From NCBI RefSeq assembly GCF_000429905.1, contig NZ_AUCT01000025.1, forward strand, positions 47,457 through 111,456: a stretch of DNA of 64,000 bases. The letters are read 5' to 3'. A program made the position numbers and the translations under genes. Source of the DNA: Desulfatibacillum aliphaticivorans DSM 15576. Its GTDB lineage: Bacteria; Desulfobacterota; Desulfobacteria; Desulfobacterales; Desulfatibacillaceae. Shown one piece after another: positions 52,290 through 61,925 of the stretch. Under the pieces are notes generated by a model. That model searched no databases and was not told the origin of the DNA. It worked only from the letters and a program-made list of their open reading frames with translations. How positions within the stretch are numbered: position 1 is the stretch's first letter; every line of letters begins with the position of its first letter.

Positions 52290-54236
52290 ATGAAGTTTGG
52301 CCTTCGCACGAAGTTCTTAGCGCCTGCGCTAATCATTCTGACAATTCTCCTGACCCTTTTCGGCGCCGTCACCTACGTCAAAGTCAAAAGCGTTTTAAAA
52401 TCTCAAGCCAAGGCGCAAATGCTGCTGCAGGTGGAGTCTTCGTCGCTGAACCTGGCCGCATGGGTTCACCGGGCTATGTTTGACGTTGAGTCTTGGGCTA
52501 CGGAAAAGGTATTCAGGGAGGCTCTGCCAGACACTTTCATCGCTACGGCATTCAGAAAACAGGCCCAGGCGAATCTGGAGAGGATTACATCCAAGCACGC
52601 TTTTTACGACATTGTGGTCCTCACGGACGCCCAGGGGACGCCCATAACAGCTTCCGACGCAGAAAAAGCCAGACAAATTAAGGATTTATGCCAAGGCATA
52701 TTGTCCGGAAACGATATAACTGAAGGAAGATTTTCCCCGGTGTTCAAGAGCAGCCTTACCAACTCGGCGGCTCTCATGCTCACGGTTCCCGTGGAGCAAA
52801 AGGGGTTGAAGGGATACATGTTCGCCCAATTGAATCTTGCCTATTTCCGGGAAAATTTCATGAGCAAGATGAAATTCGGGGAAAGCGGAAGAGCATTTTT
52901 GATGGAAAGCAAAGGCTTGATAGTCAGCCATCAATCCCATTCCAACAAGCTGCAGATGGATTTCGTCATAGACATCGCAAAATCCGACCTGGGAACGAAA
53001 TATGCCGGCCAGGAACGCGGAGTCTATGAACATGTCCTTGGCGCCGACATGGACAATTCCTCCGGCCAAGATTATATAACAGCAATATGCCAGGTTGAAG
53101 GAACGGACTTGGCGACAGGCCTGAGCGCCAAAGCCAGCGAGATTTACGCCGGCGCCAATGAGGTTAGCGTCTGGGTGGCTGGCATAGGCTTTCTGCTATT
53201 GCTGGCAATCGGCTTTTCCATCTTGATCCTGGTGCAGGTCTTCATCATCACGCCCATTAATACGGTCAGCAAAGGCTTGCAGGACGTGGCTCAGGGCGAA
53301 GGGGATTTGACGAGAAGGCTGGACGTCTCCAGTCAGGACGAAGTGGGGGATTTGGCATCCTGGTTTAACAAATTCATGGACAAGCAGCAATCCATGATCC
53401 GGGAAATCATGGAATCCGCCCATTCCCTGGCCACCCTGACGGCCCAGATTTCCACCACCGCCTCCCAGTTCGCCTCCAGCGCCACGGAGATGGGAAGCTC
53501 GGTCAGTGAAATCAGCACAACCGGGGAGGAAGTTAAGGAGACCATGCGGGTTTCCAGCGAAAAGGCGGAAAGCGTGGCTCAATCCGCCGAAGATACGGAA
53601 AAGGTCTCCCAAAGCGGGCTTTCGGCCACCGCCTACAACCTGGACGGCATGGTCCGGATCAAGGATGAAATGCAGTACATCGCCGAAAGCATTGTCAAGC
53701 TGAGCGAACAAACTCAGAACATCGCCGAAATCATCGATGCAGTGAACGAACTGGCCAACCAGTCCAATCTCTTGTCCGTCAACGCCTCCATCGAGGCGGC
53801 CAAGGCAGGCGAGTTCGGCAAGGGCTTCGCCGTGGTCGCGCAGGAAGTCAAATCATTGGCCGACCAATCCAAACAAGCCACAGAGCAGGTCCGAAACATT
53901 CTGCAGGAAATCCAGAACGCCACCAGCGCGGCCGTCATGGCCACGGAAAGGGGCTCTAAAGCCGTGGACGAGGGCAGCCACCTATCGTCCGAAGCCGAGG
54001 AAGCGATCCGCAAACTGTCGTTAAGCACTACGGAATCCTCCAAGTCGTCCCGCCTTATAGCGGCGTCGGCCCAACAGCAACTGGCTGGAATGGAGCAGTT
54101 GTCTCAAGCGTTGGAAAGCATCAAGCTGGCCAGTGAGCAAAACGTGGACAGCGCCAAGCAACTGGAGGAATCCACCATCGCCCTAAACAGCTTGGGGAGC
54201 ATGCTCACCGAGATGGCTGGTAAATTCAAGGTGTAA
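52290..54236 (+). CDS. Methyl-accepting chemotaxis protein
   Basis: 648 residues. TM1 about 11-31, a periplasmic Cache-like sensor (about 35-290), TM2 about 294-320 and HAMP (about 320-372). A long coiled-coil signalling domain follows, with the hairpin tip around NELANQSNLLSVNASIEAAK and GKGFAVVAQEV (485-520). It has no C-terminal CheR pentapeptide. GGGGGG lies before the ATG. A lone periplasmic binding protein gene follows, a possible ligand-presenting partner. Confidence 0.92.
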   Translation: MKFGLRTKFLAPALIILTILLTLFGAVTYVKVKSVLKSQAKAQMLLQVESSSLNLAAWVHRAMFDVESWATEKVFREALPDTFIATAFRKQAQANLERITSKHAFYDIVVLTDAQGTPITASDAEKARQIKDLCQGILSGNDITEGRFSPVFKSSLTNSAALMLTVPVEQKGLKGYMFAQLNLAYFRENFMSKMKFGESGRAFLMESKGLIVSHQSHSNKLQMDFVIDIAKSDLGTKYAGQERGVYEHVLGADMDNSSGQDYITAICQVEGTDLATGLSAKASEIYAGANEVSVWVAGIGFLLLLAIGFSILILVQVFIITPINTVSKGLQDVAQGEGDLTRRLDVSSQDEVGDLASWFNKFMDKQQSMIREIMESAHSLATLTAQISTTASQFASSATEMGSSVSEISTTGEEVKETMRVSSEKAESVAQSAEDTEKVSQSGLSATAYNLDGMVRIKDEMQYIAESIVKLSEQTQNIAEIIDAVNELANQSNLLSVNASIEAAKAGEFGKGFAVVAQEVKSLADQSKQATEQVRNILQEIQNATSAAVMATERGSKAVDEGSHLSSEAEEAIRKLSLSTTESSKSSRLIAASAQQQLAGMEQLSQALESIKLASEQNVDSAKQLEESTIALNSLGSMLTEMAGKFKV

Positions 54237-54460
54237 CTCTAAAAACGCTTCCCATGCCCTATTGCCCCGCGCTTGCAGGCGGACCAAGCGTGGGGTGCGT
54301 GTCGCCTCTATGCCGGCGCACGGTTTGGTCCGCAGCCGGGCGAACAATATTAGTCAGACATTTTCAGCCGGAAGACCGGAATCTTTGGTCATTTTTCATG
54401 ATCAAGGACTTTGGCGAAATGTATAGCAAGACGTGTCACAGCAAATGAAGTGGAGGAAAT

Positions 54461-55429
54461 ATGAAAAAATTGGGCGTATACCTTGCCGCGGTTATGACTT
54501 TGGCCCTTATTTTGGCGGGCTCATCCCCGGCTGCGGATTTTACCGGAAAAAAAATCCTTTTGGTGGACTCCTATCATGAAGGATATGAGTGGAGCGACGG
54601 TATTATCAGGGGGGCCAAAACCGCTCTGGATGGCAAAGGAATTGAGGTTAAAGTCTTTAGAATGGACACCAAACGACAATCGGGGGAGGAGTACAAAAAA
54701 AGCGTTTCATTGAAAGCCAAGGCTCTGATTGACTCCTTTAAGCCGGACGTGGTTATCGCGTCCGACGACAACGCCGCCAAATACCTGGTGGAGCCTTACT
54801 TGAAAAACACGGCGACTCCGGTGGTTTTCTGCGGCGTCAACTGGGATGCCTCGGTGTACGGCTTCCCGTGCAAAAACGTCACCGGCATGGTGGAAGTCAC
54901 CCCGGTTCCCCAACTGCTGGAGCAGTTAAAGCCTTTCGCCAAGGGGGACAGGCTGGGTTTTATCGGGCCTGACACGCTCACATCCACCAAGGAGGCGGAA
55001 AACATTTCCAAAGCCTTTGGTTTGAGCCTGGAGAAATACTTTTCTAAAAGCGCCGAAGACTGGAAAATGGGATTTGCCGAACTGCAAGGCAAAGTGGATA
55101 TTCTGCTCGTTGACTCCGACGGCGGACTGTACGCAGACCAGGCTGATGAGCTCATTGCCTTTGTGGAAGCCAACACCAAAATCCCCACGGGAACATCCTA
55201 TGATTTCATGGCCCCTTACGCCCTTTTGGACTTCGCCAAGGTGTCTGAAGAACAAGGCCTGTGGGCGGCGGAAGCGGCTCTGAAAATCCTGGGGGGCGCC
55301 AGCCCGGATTCCATAGCCATTGCCCAAAACAAGGAGGGCAAGCTCATATTGAACGCCCGCATCGCTCAAAACCTGGGCCAGGAAATACCTTATACGCTCA
55401 TTGAAGCCGCCAACCAGGTTATTCAATAA
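54461..55429 (+). CDS. Orphan periplasmic binding protein (ABC_sub_bind, COG2984-like)
   Basis: 322 residues. Signal peptide MKKLGVYLAAVMTLALILAG ending near SSPAADF. The mature protein is a two-lobe type I binding fold (KKILLVDSYHEGYEWSDGI, PDVVIASDDNAAKYLV, FCGVNWDASVYGFPC). No ABC permease or ATPase gene is adjacent. Its place between a chemoreceptor and a GGDEF-EAL gene suggests sensing more than transport. GGAGG precedes the ATG. Confidence 0.85.
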   Translation: MKKLGVYLAAVMTLALILAGSSPAADFTGKKILLVDSYHEGYEWSDGIIRGAKTALDGKGIEVKVFRMDTKRQSGEEYKKSVSLKAKALIDSFKPDVVIASDDNAAKYLVEPYLKNTATPVVFCGVNWDASVYGFPCKNVTGMVEVTPVPQLLEQLKPFAKGDRLGFIGPDTLTSTKEAENISKAFGLSLEKYFSKSAEDWKMGFAELQGKVDILLVDSDGGLYADQADELIAFVEANTKIPTGTSYDFMAPYALLDFAKVSEEQGLWAAEAALKILGGASPDSIAIAQNKEGKLILNARIAQNLGQEIPYTLIEAANQVIQ

Positions 55430-55488
55430 GCCTTTTTCATTCTGCGCCTCTCCTCGAAACATTCCTGGAGGGGCGCAGATCTCTTCCT

Positions 55489-58065
55489 TTAATAAACCAT
55501 GCTGCAATAAAACTCGATCTCAGGAGCCGACATGGGAACGCCCAAATAAAAGCCCTGGCCCACGTCGCACCCGATCTTAACCAGGTAATCGAACTGCTGC
55601 TTGTTATCAAATCCTTCCGCGATAACCGTAAGCCCCAAATCGTGAGACATTTCCACGATTTTACTCAAGAGGTTTCTCTTACGCTCCGAGGCGAAGGTGT
55701 CGTCCCCTGTGTTAATCACAAAGGAGCGATCTATTTTCAGGCAATCTATGGGCAGGTCGTGAAGATAGCTCATGGAGGAGTAGCCTGTGCCAAAATCGTC
55801 GATGGCGGTTGTGGCGCCCAGGGATTTGACGCCGCTTAACATGTTGGCGATGGATTTGACATCCTTTACCAATATGCTTTCCGTCAATTCGATTTCCAGG
55901 TGGTGGGACTCCATGCCGCTTTTGTTGAGCGCACTGACTAGAACGTCCAGAAACCCCTCGTCTGCAAACTGCACAGACGAAACATTGACGGACACCTTGA
56001 AAGACCCGTATCCGGCTTTGGCCCATCGTGCGTTCTGGGCGCAGGCCTCGTGGACCACCCATTCGCCTATGGGGATGATCAATCCGGTTTCCTCGGCCAG
56101 GGGAATAAATTTTAACGGAGGAATGCGGCCCAATTCCGGGTGATTCCAGCGAATCAAAGCCTCAAACCCGATCAGCCTTTTGGTCGCCAGTTCGTACTGG
56201 GGTTGGTAGAAAAGCTCAAATTCCTTATTTTCTATGGCCTTTCTCAGGTCATTTTCAATCTCCAAGCGCTCCAGGACAGCCATCTTCATTTGAGGCTCGA
56301 ACTCCGCCAGACGATTGCCGCCCCGGATTTTGGCATAATACATGGCCGTGTCTGCATGGCGGATGAGTTTGCCCGCGTCCTGGGCGTCTTCCGGAAAAAA
56401 ACTGATTCCAATACTGGCGTTAAGATACAACTCGTGGTCTTGAATCCGATAGGGCTCCCGGAATATCTGCAGAATGCGCCGCCCCATGCCGAGGGCGTCT
56501 TCCTTGGAGTCCAGGCGGCTTGCCGCCAAAACAAACTCATCCCCTCCCATGCGGGCCAGAATGTCCGAATCCCGGACTATCCGAAGCAAACGGCTGACCA
56601 CCTCCTTCAATAATTGATCGCCCACCACATGCCCCAGGGAGTCGTTGACCTGCTTGAATCGATCCAAATCAATATACAAAAGAGCCAGCATTTCTTCGTA
56701 GCGTTTGGCGGCGTTCAGGCTTCTTTCCAGCCATTCCCGCAAAGCGCCCCGATTGGCCAATCCGGTCAGGTCGTCATGGCGGGCCTGGTACACCAGGGTT
56801 TCGGTCAATTGCACTTTTTCAATGGCAACGGACGCCAAATCAGTGACCGCCTTAAGCAAAGCCAGGTCTTCTTCCGCAGGGTCAACGGATTCCTTGTAAT
56901 AGAGGGAAATGACGCCAAGCAACTGCCCTTTGCCGGACAATATGGGGGCGGCATAACAGGCATGTAATCCGTGTTCTTGCGCCAAACTCTGGAAATTATC
57001 CCAAAGCGGATTGGAACTGGCGTCGTTAACCAGGATGGTCTCCCCCAAGTATGCGGCGGCGGCCAGGCCGGATTCCGGGCAGATTCTCTGCCTGCCCACG
57101 GCCCTGATGAAGCCGGCGGGAAGCCGTGAGTACACCGCGGAAACCAGTTTGCCGTCCTTGGCCAGACTGATCATGGTGGAGGCCTGGGGCCTTTGCCTTT
57201 CCACCACTCTGACAACCTCGTTCAGCACGTCCATAATAGGCAGATTTTTGATGATCATGGTCAGGACGCTGTTCTTATCCATCTCAAAAAACTCGTTCAA
57301 CCTTTGGTCCGTGACGTCCAGGGCCGTGCCAAGGATGGTTTTGACCCCGGTGATATTGTTCCGGACAATGGAAACCTGCTGTTGAATAAAACGGACGCTC
57401 CCGTCAAAACGCATGATGCGGTGCACCAGTCTGAATGGAAAATGCCGCGTGACCGCCTGATTGAGCAGATTGGAAAATTCTTCGCGATCCTCAGGATGAA
57501 ACACGTCCAGAAAATGGTCCCGGGACACCCTTTCGTCGCCGTAGCGTATGCCGAACACCTGATGGGAGTTCTTGGATAAAATAAAGGTTTTGCTCTCAGG
57601 AACATATTCCCAGGTTCCCATGTGGGCGGCCTTTTGAGCGTGATAAATTTTTTCTTCGCTGTCCCTCAGCTTTGCCAAGAGTTGGTTGGTATCCAAGGCG
57701 TAGCGCAGACGATTTTGCATGACTTGCCAGTTGATGGGAAAAGTCTCAACATCGGAGAACCCCGCGTCGTAGCCCACCTTGATCTTAAACGTTTCATGGG
57801 GGTCTGCAACCAGGATGGCAGGCAGCTTTTCTTTGGAATAGTCCTCCCGCAATGATTTGCAAAAGGCGCTTGAACTCGTGTTATTGAGAGCGGTCCGCAC
57901 CAGGCAGATGCCTGGCTCTCCTTTTTTTATGAAAGCCAGCGCCTCTTCCGGGTCCGTAAAGCCGTGAATCCGGAACAAAGACTCGGGCAGGTATTTTCTG
58001 GCCTCCTCTGCAAGGGATTCGTCTTTATCCAAAACAACAAGTATAATCTTTTTAGGGGCGTTCAT
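55489..58065 (-). CDS. REC/PAS/GAF-GGDEF-EAL cyclic-di-GMP protein
   Basis: 858 residues. A receiver-like N-terminus (about 6-120), PAS (about 140-270), GAF (about 290-430), GGDEF (about 435-600) and EAL (about 610-858). The GGDEF site is intact (MGGDEF) with an inhibitory RxxD site five residues earlier (RDSD). The EAL site is intact (FEALIRWNHPE, VNVSSVQF, ELTES, DDFGTGYSS, LKIDRSF). It may both make and break c-di-GMP. The start at 58065 has AAGGTGGA. It converges with the binding-protein gene. Confidence 0.92.
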   Translation of the reverse strand: MNAPKKIILVVLDKDESLAEEARKYLPESLFRIHGFTDPEEALAFIKKGEPGICLVRTALNNTSSSAFCKSLREDYSKEKLPAILVADPHETFKIKVGYDAGFSDVETFPINWQVMQNRLRYALDTNQLLAKLRDSEEKIYHAQKAAHMGTWEYVPESKTFILSKNSHQVFGIRYGDERVSRDHFLDVFHPEDREEFSNLLNQAVTRHFPFRLVHRIMRFDGSVRFIQQQVSIVRNNITGVKTILGTALDVTDQRLNEFFEMDKNSVLTMIIKNLPIMDVLNEVVRVVERQRPQASTMISLAKDGKLVSAVYSRLPAGFIRAVGRQRICPESGLAAAAYLGETILVNDASSNPLWDNFQSLAQEHGLHACYAAPILSGKGQLLGVISLYYKESVDPAEEDLALLKAVTDLASVAIEKVQLTETLVYQARHDDLTGLANRGALREWLERSLNAAKRYEEMLALLYIDLDRFKQVNDSLGHVVGDQLLKEVVSRLLRIVRDSDILARMGGDEFVLAASRLDSKEDALGMGRRILQIFREPYRIQDHELYLNASIGISFFPEDAQDAGKLIRHADTAMYYAKIRGGNRLAEFEPQMKMAVLERLEIENDLRKAIENKEFELFYQPQYELATKRLIGFEALIRWNHPELGRIPPLKFIPLAEETGLIIPIGEWVVHEACAQNARWAKAGYGSFKVSVNVSSVQFADEGFLDVLVSALNKSGMESHHLEIELTESILVKDVKSIANMLSGVKSLGATTAIDDFGTGYSSMSYLHDLPIDCLKIDRSFVINTGDDTFASERKRNLLSKIVEMSHDLGLTVIAEGFDNKQQFDYLVKIGCDVGQGFYLGVPMSAPEIEFYCSMVY

Positions 58066-58447
58066 TGCGTCCACCTTGGAAACAGATGCACCGGCAAAAC
58101 CGGACGCTTTGTTAAACAAAAGTCATATTTTTTCCAAGGCCGATATGTAGCGAGATGCGTAAAAGAAAAAGCACATGGATTGGACTTAAAAATCTAAGAA
58201 AATCCTTCGTTTTCACTCAGAAAAAATGCTGGACCGACTCAGGGCGCCAAGAGTCTTGAACAAGGAAGGCGCCTCCACCCTTAAGCCGACCAATCTTTTA
58301 AACACATCCTGGGAACCAAATTAATAATGGTTGCTATGATATACCAAGAAGATCTTTATGGCAATAATTTTATCTTTGTTAATATATTGTGTCATAACAA
58401 AAAAATAGTATTTAAGAAGACAAAAGGCGGACAAGAGGGATTAAAAA
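58066..58447. other. Intergenic stretch without a recognised gene
   Basis: About 380 bases, A+T-rich toward the right, presumably with the promoter of the GGDEF-EAL gene. No convincing coding frame or RNA gene was found. Confidence 0.4.
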
Positions 58448-58483
58448 AAGCCCTGATCCGAGGTTGCGGATTCAGGGCTTTTT
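58448..58483. terminator. Strong terminator hairpin
   Basis: AAGCCCTGATCCG / CGGATTCAGGGCTT with one mismatch and a 6-base loop, A-run on the left and TTTTT on the right. It serves the minus-strand small-protein gene at 58546 and could also act on the plus strand. Confidence 0.85.
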
Positions 58484-58545
58484 GGATGCCTATTTGCAAT
58501 CGGCTCAGGAATAATAAGGGGAGCCGAAAAACTTGCTATGCTATT

Positions 58546-58824
58546 TTATTTGGAGCCTTTGAGGGAGTTGATCTCTTTTTTCAGGTCCTCAATTTCTTTT
58601 TTGTAGCGATCCACGTCGCTGGCGCCGTCGCCGAAATCAAAGTCCTCTTCTCCCTGCCATTTATCTTTCAGTTCGTCAAAGCCCAGGTAAATAGCTAAGG
58701 CGCCGCCCAGAAACAGGGTTACGGGCACCACACCGGCCAGGATGCCAAAAAACTGTTCCGACCAGATGGCCATGCCCAACAGACCCAGTACAGCCGCGAC
58801 TGCTCCGCCAACTAACGTTTTCAT
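58546..58824 (-). CDS. Small two-helix membrane protein with a coiled-coil tail
   Basis: 92 residues. Two hydrophobic helices, GGAVAAVLGLLGMAIW and FGILAGVVPVTLFLGGALAI, are separated by a short loop. An acidic stretch (EEDFDFGDGASD) and a charged C-terminal coiled coil follow. The helix layout recalls the magnetosome protein MamI, which has many homologues in bacteria without magnetosomes. I see no other magnetosome gene nearby, so this is a resemblance only. AAGGAGG precedes the start. Confidence 0.7.
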   Translation of the reverse strand: MKTLVGGAVAAVLGLLGMAIWSEQFFGILAGVVPVTLFLGGALAIYLGFDELKDKWQGEEDFDFGDGASDVDRYKKEIEDLKKEINSLKGSK

Positions 58825-58962
58825 TAAAAGTCCTCCTTGTAGTTATGTTCTTAAACGTTCCGGCACGTTAAGGAAAGCCATTCGCCGGCAAAATTCTAGT
58901 TTCAGCCGTCTTCAAATGAAGGCAGACGGATACCACGTACTACCTGCGAAAGCAAGCCTATT

Positions 58963-59325
58963 TTATTTTTTTCGGTCCATTAAGGAGACGACCTTTGCCT
59001 GGCCGCCCTTTTTTTCGCCCGATTTTTTACCGTCCGTAGACGAATCTTCCTTGGAGGATTCAGCCCCAGTCCCTTGAGGAATAAGCCCCCGGGGCGGCCC
59101 CACCTTTTCCAGGCGCATCTCATTGCCGCCCATGGTGAAGACCTCTCCGTTGATATATTCGTCGCGCAGAATCCAGGAAAATTCGTGGGACGGCGTCATT
59201 AATGCCATCATATGCACATGGCGCCACCCGGGTTTGCGGTCCGCCTCGATGTCTTCTATTCTTGCGTAAAAGGCGGGGTTCCCTTCGTAATGAACCAAAA
59301 CCAAATCGCCTATGGATGTCGCCAT
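58963..59325 (-). CDS. Hypothetical protein, 120 residues
   Basis: A soluble protein with a compact N-terminal domain (residues 1-80; MATSIGDLVLVHYEGNPAFY, then IEDIEADRKPGWRHV). A Gly/Ser/Lys-rich disordered tail ends in VVSLMDRKK. I do not recognise the family. The start at 59325 is preceded by AAGGAAAAGG. The gene lies alone between two short gaps. Confidence 0.65.
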   Translation of the reverse strand: MATSIGDLVLVHYEGNPAFYARIEDIEADRKPGWRHVHMMALMTPSHEFSWILRDEYINGEVFTMGGNEMRLEKVGPPRGLIPQGTGAESSKEDSSTDGKKSGEKKGGQAKVVSLMDRKK

Positions 59326-59512
59326 GAACCTTTTCCTTATTCCATTCCTAATATACTCCTGACAAATAATAAATACGGACCTCAATGTCAAGAAAAGGGT
59401 CGGCTTTTACTCAAAAATCGGTCTTCTCTTTATCCTTTTGCCGGCTTATGGTATGTGAGGACATAATGCGTTGTAATGATTGTTAGTATTTACCCATATA
59501 TACAGGTGCGGC

Positions 59513-60520
59513 ATGAAACAAACTGTGGCTTTTCAAGCACACGCAAAAAACGTGTTTTTTCACATTTTAACCCAATGCAATCTTTCCTGCAGGCATTGCT
59601 ACATCAACCCCGAGCAGCACGGCAGGCAGACCCTTGATATTAAAACCATTTGCAAGTGGCTGGATGCATTTTCCGCTCAGGGGGCGGACTCCAACGTGAT
59701 CTTTTTGGGCGGGGAGCCCACCATGCACCCGGATCTTGATCAGGCCATCCGCCACGCCCGCAGCACTGGATACAAATCCATAACAGTGGATACAAACGGA
59801 TATTGCTTCCACGATATTCTGGACAAGACCAGCCCCGGCGAAGTGGACGTGTTTTCGTTCAGCCTGGACGGTCCCACCCCGGAGGTGAACGACCCCATTC
59901 GAGGAAAAGGCTCCTTCAAAATATGCACGAAAAACCTGCAAAAGGCTGTTAAAAAAGGATTTGGCATCAGTCTGATATACACGGTCAGCACGGGAAACCT
60001 GAAATTTCTGGACCAGATGCCCGAACTTCTGGCAAAATGGGGTGTACAACGATTTTTTATCCAAGTTATCGGGTTGCGGGGAAACGCAGCGTCAAACGCC
60101 TCAGACCTGAACCAGCTCACCCGCTCCCAGTGGGACAGTGTGGTTCCCGTCACGGCCGAAAAAGCGGCCCTGCTGGGAATCGAGACCACCTATCCCAAGG
60201 TATTTCTGGAGTCGGGCGAGAAATTCGAGTGCGCGGGCAAGGTGGCGGAGAATTATTTCATCTTTCCCAACGGCAGGGTGTACCGGTGCCCTTTGTGCGA
60301 GGACTACCCCATTCACTCGCTCATGTTTGAGGATGACAGGCTAAAACCGGTTTCCGGATTGCATGAGGACCGATTTTTCGACCTGAACATCCCCGAGGGC
60401 TGCGTGATGAACAAGCTCATTCAGCCTGGAAACGTGGAATACGGTCCGGACGGCGATCCATTGTATCAGGTGGCCTGTTGTCTTCTCAAAGAAAGGGTCA
60501 GCCCTCCCGATCAATCCTGA
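59513..60520 (+). CDS. Radical SAM/SPASM-type protein
   Basis: 335 residues. N-terminal cluster motif CNLSCRHCY, FLGGEPTMHPDL, and VDVFSFSLDGPTPEVND typical of the radical SAM barrel. The C-terminal part has further cysteines in a SPASM-like pattern (FECAGK, YRCPLCEDYP, GCVMNK, ACCLLK) that may bind extra Fe-S clusters. Such proteins often modify peptides or cofactors; no precursor peptide is evident nearby. I chose the ATG at 59513 over an upstream TTG. Glycerate kinase follows 38 bases later. Confidence 0.83.
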   Translation: MKQTVAFQAHAKNVFFHILTQCNLSCRHCYINPEQHGRQTLDIKTICKWLDAFSAQGADSNVIFLGGEPTMHPDLDQAIRHARSTGYKSITVDTNGYCFHDILDKTSPGEVDVFSFSLDGPTPEVNDPIRGKGSFKICTKNLQKAVKKGFGISLIYTVSTGNLKFLDQMPELLAKWGVQRFFIQVIGLRGNAASNASDLNQLTRSQWDSVVPVTAEKAALLGIETTYPKVFLESGEKFECAGKVAENYFIFPNGRVYRCPLCEDYPIHSLMFEDDRLKPVSGLHEDRFFDLNIPEGCVMNKLIQPGNVEYGPDGDPLYQVACCLLKERVSPPDQS

Positions 60521-60558
60521 TTGAGCGCGTTTTTATGCGCTGGACGGAGGACAATGCC

Positions 60559-61884
60559 ATGACGCAAATCTTGCGGGAACACGCTATGGAAATATTCCGG
60601 GCTGGCCTGGCGGCGGCCGACCCGGAGCAGGCCGTGCTCAAAGCCCTGCATCTAAGTCAAAGCGGCGTTTTGTCGGTTGGAGATCGGAAAATCAGCCTGG
60701 CCGGCTATGACAGGGTGTTCGTTGTTGGAGCGGGCAAAGCCGCCTGTCCCATGGCCCGAGCCCTGGAAAAGACCCTGCCCCATATCACGGAAGGCCAGAT
60801 CGTCACTAAATACGGGCATGTCATGCCCTTGGATTTCGTCAAAATCGTCGAAGGCGGGCATCCTGTACCTGACGCCAACGGGATGCTGGGCGCCCGGGCG
60901 ATCATCGGCCTGCTGGAAGGCCTTACGGAAAGGGACCTGGTTTTTTGCGTGATTTCGGGCGGAGGCTCGGCCCTGCTGCCTTTGCCGGCCAAAGGCCTGA
61001 CGCTGGCTCAAAAACAGGAAGCCACCTCGGCTCTGCTGGCTTGCGGCGCTCCCATCCAGGAAATGAACGCCATCAGAAAGCACCTTTCCGCGGTCAAAGG
61101 CGGGCAACTGGTGCGGATCGCCCATCCTGCAACCATGATCTCCCTGGTGCTGTCCGATGTGATCGGAGACGATCTGGACATCATCGCCTCGGGCCCTACC
61201 ACGCCCGACCCGGACACCTTCCAACGGTGCCTGGAGATTATCGACCGTCACCAGATGTGTTTGAACTTTCCCGCTGAGGTCATGGGGCACCTTGAACGGG
61301 GAGCGGCCGGAGATCTGCCCGAAACGCCCAAGCCGGGAGATCCGATGTTCAACCACGCCCATACCCTGATCGTAGGATCTTCGCGTCAGTCTTTGCTTCA
61401 GGCGCGAGACAAAGCCAAGGGCTTGGGATACAATACCATGATTCTTTCCTCCTTAATTGACGGAGAAGCCCAGGACGTGGCCAAGGTGCACGCTGGCATC
61501 GCCAAGGAAATCCTGGCCACGGGCAATCCCTTGCAACGGCCCGCCTGCGTCCTTTCCGGCGGCGAAACCACCGTGACCATCAAGGGAAAAGGCAAAGGCG
61601 GACGCAACATGGAGTTCGCCCTGGCGGCGGCCATCGCCATACAGGGCGTGGAAGGCGCCCTGCTGTTTTCCGCAGGAACCGACGGCACGGACGGTCCCAC
61701 GGACGCAGCCGGCGCCTACTGCGACGGCGGCACATGCTCCCGGGCGGAAGCCATGGGCCTGGACCCGCACGACTACTTGCTAAGAAACGACTCCTACAAT
61801 TTTTTCAAAAAAACGGAGGAACTGGTCATTACCGGTCCCACCATGACCAATGTCATGGACCTGCGTCTCATACTGATATCCTGA
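60559..61884 (+). CDS. Glycerate 2-kinase (MOFRL/GckA type)
   Basis: 441 residues. Phosphorylates D-glycerate to 2-phosphoglycerate. N-terminal Rossmann-like domain (VVGAGKAACPMARALE, VISGGGSALLPLP, NAIRKHLSAVKGGQLVR) and C-terminal MOFRL domain (VLSGGETTVTIKGKGKGGRN, FSAGTDGTDGPTDAAGA). The start at 60559 has GGAGG eight bases upstream. It is likely in one transcript with the radical SAM gene before it and the transporter after it. Confidence 0.92.
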   Translation: MTQILREHAMEIFRAGLAAADPEQAVLKALHLSQSGVLSVGDRKISLAGYDRVFVVGAGKAACPMARALEKTLPHITEGQIVTKYGHVMPLDFVKIVEGGHPVPDANGMLGARAIIGLLEGLTERDLVFCVISGGGSALLPLPAKGLTLAQKQEATSALLACGAPIQEMNAIRKHLSAVKGGQLVRIAHPATMISLVLSDVIGDDLDIIASGPTTPDPDTFQRCLEIIDRHQMCLNFPAEVMGHLERGAAGDLPETPKPGDPMFNHAHTLIVGSSRQSLLQARDKAKGLGYNTMILSSLIDGEAQDVAKVHAGIAKEILATGNPLQRPACVLSGGETTVTIKGKGKGGRNMEFALAAAIAIQGVEGALLFSAGTDGTDGPTDAAGAYCDGGTCSRAEAMGLDPHDYLLRNDSYNFFKKTEELVITGPTMTNVMDLRLILIS

Positions 61885-61925
61885 TCACTTATTGAATTTA
61901 GGGCTGTTTCTGAAAGGACTCCTTC

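Noticed and set aside
58546..58824. Magnetosome gene cluster
   Set aside because: A single MamI-like small protein is not evidence of magnetosomes; none of the neighbouring genes belong to such clusters.
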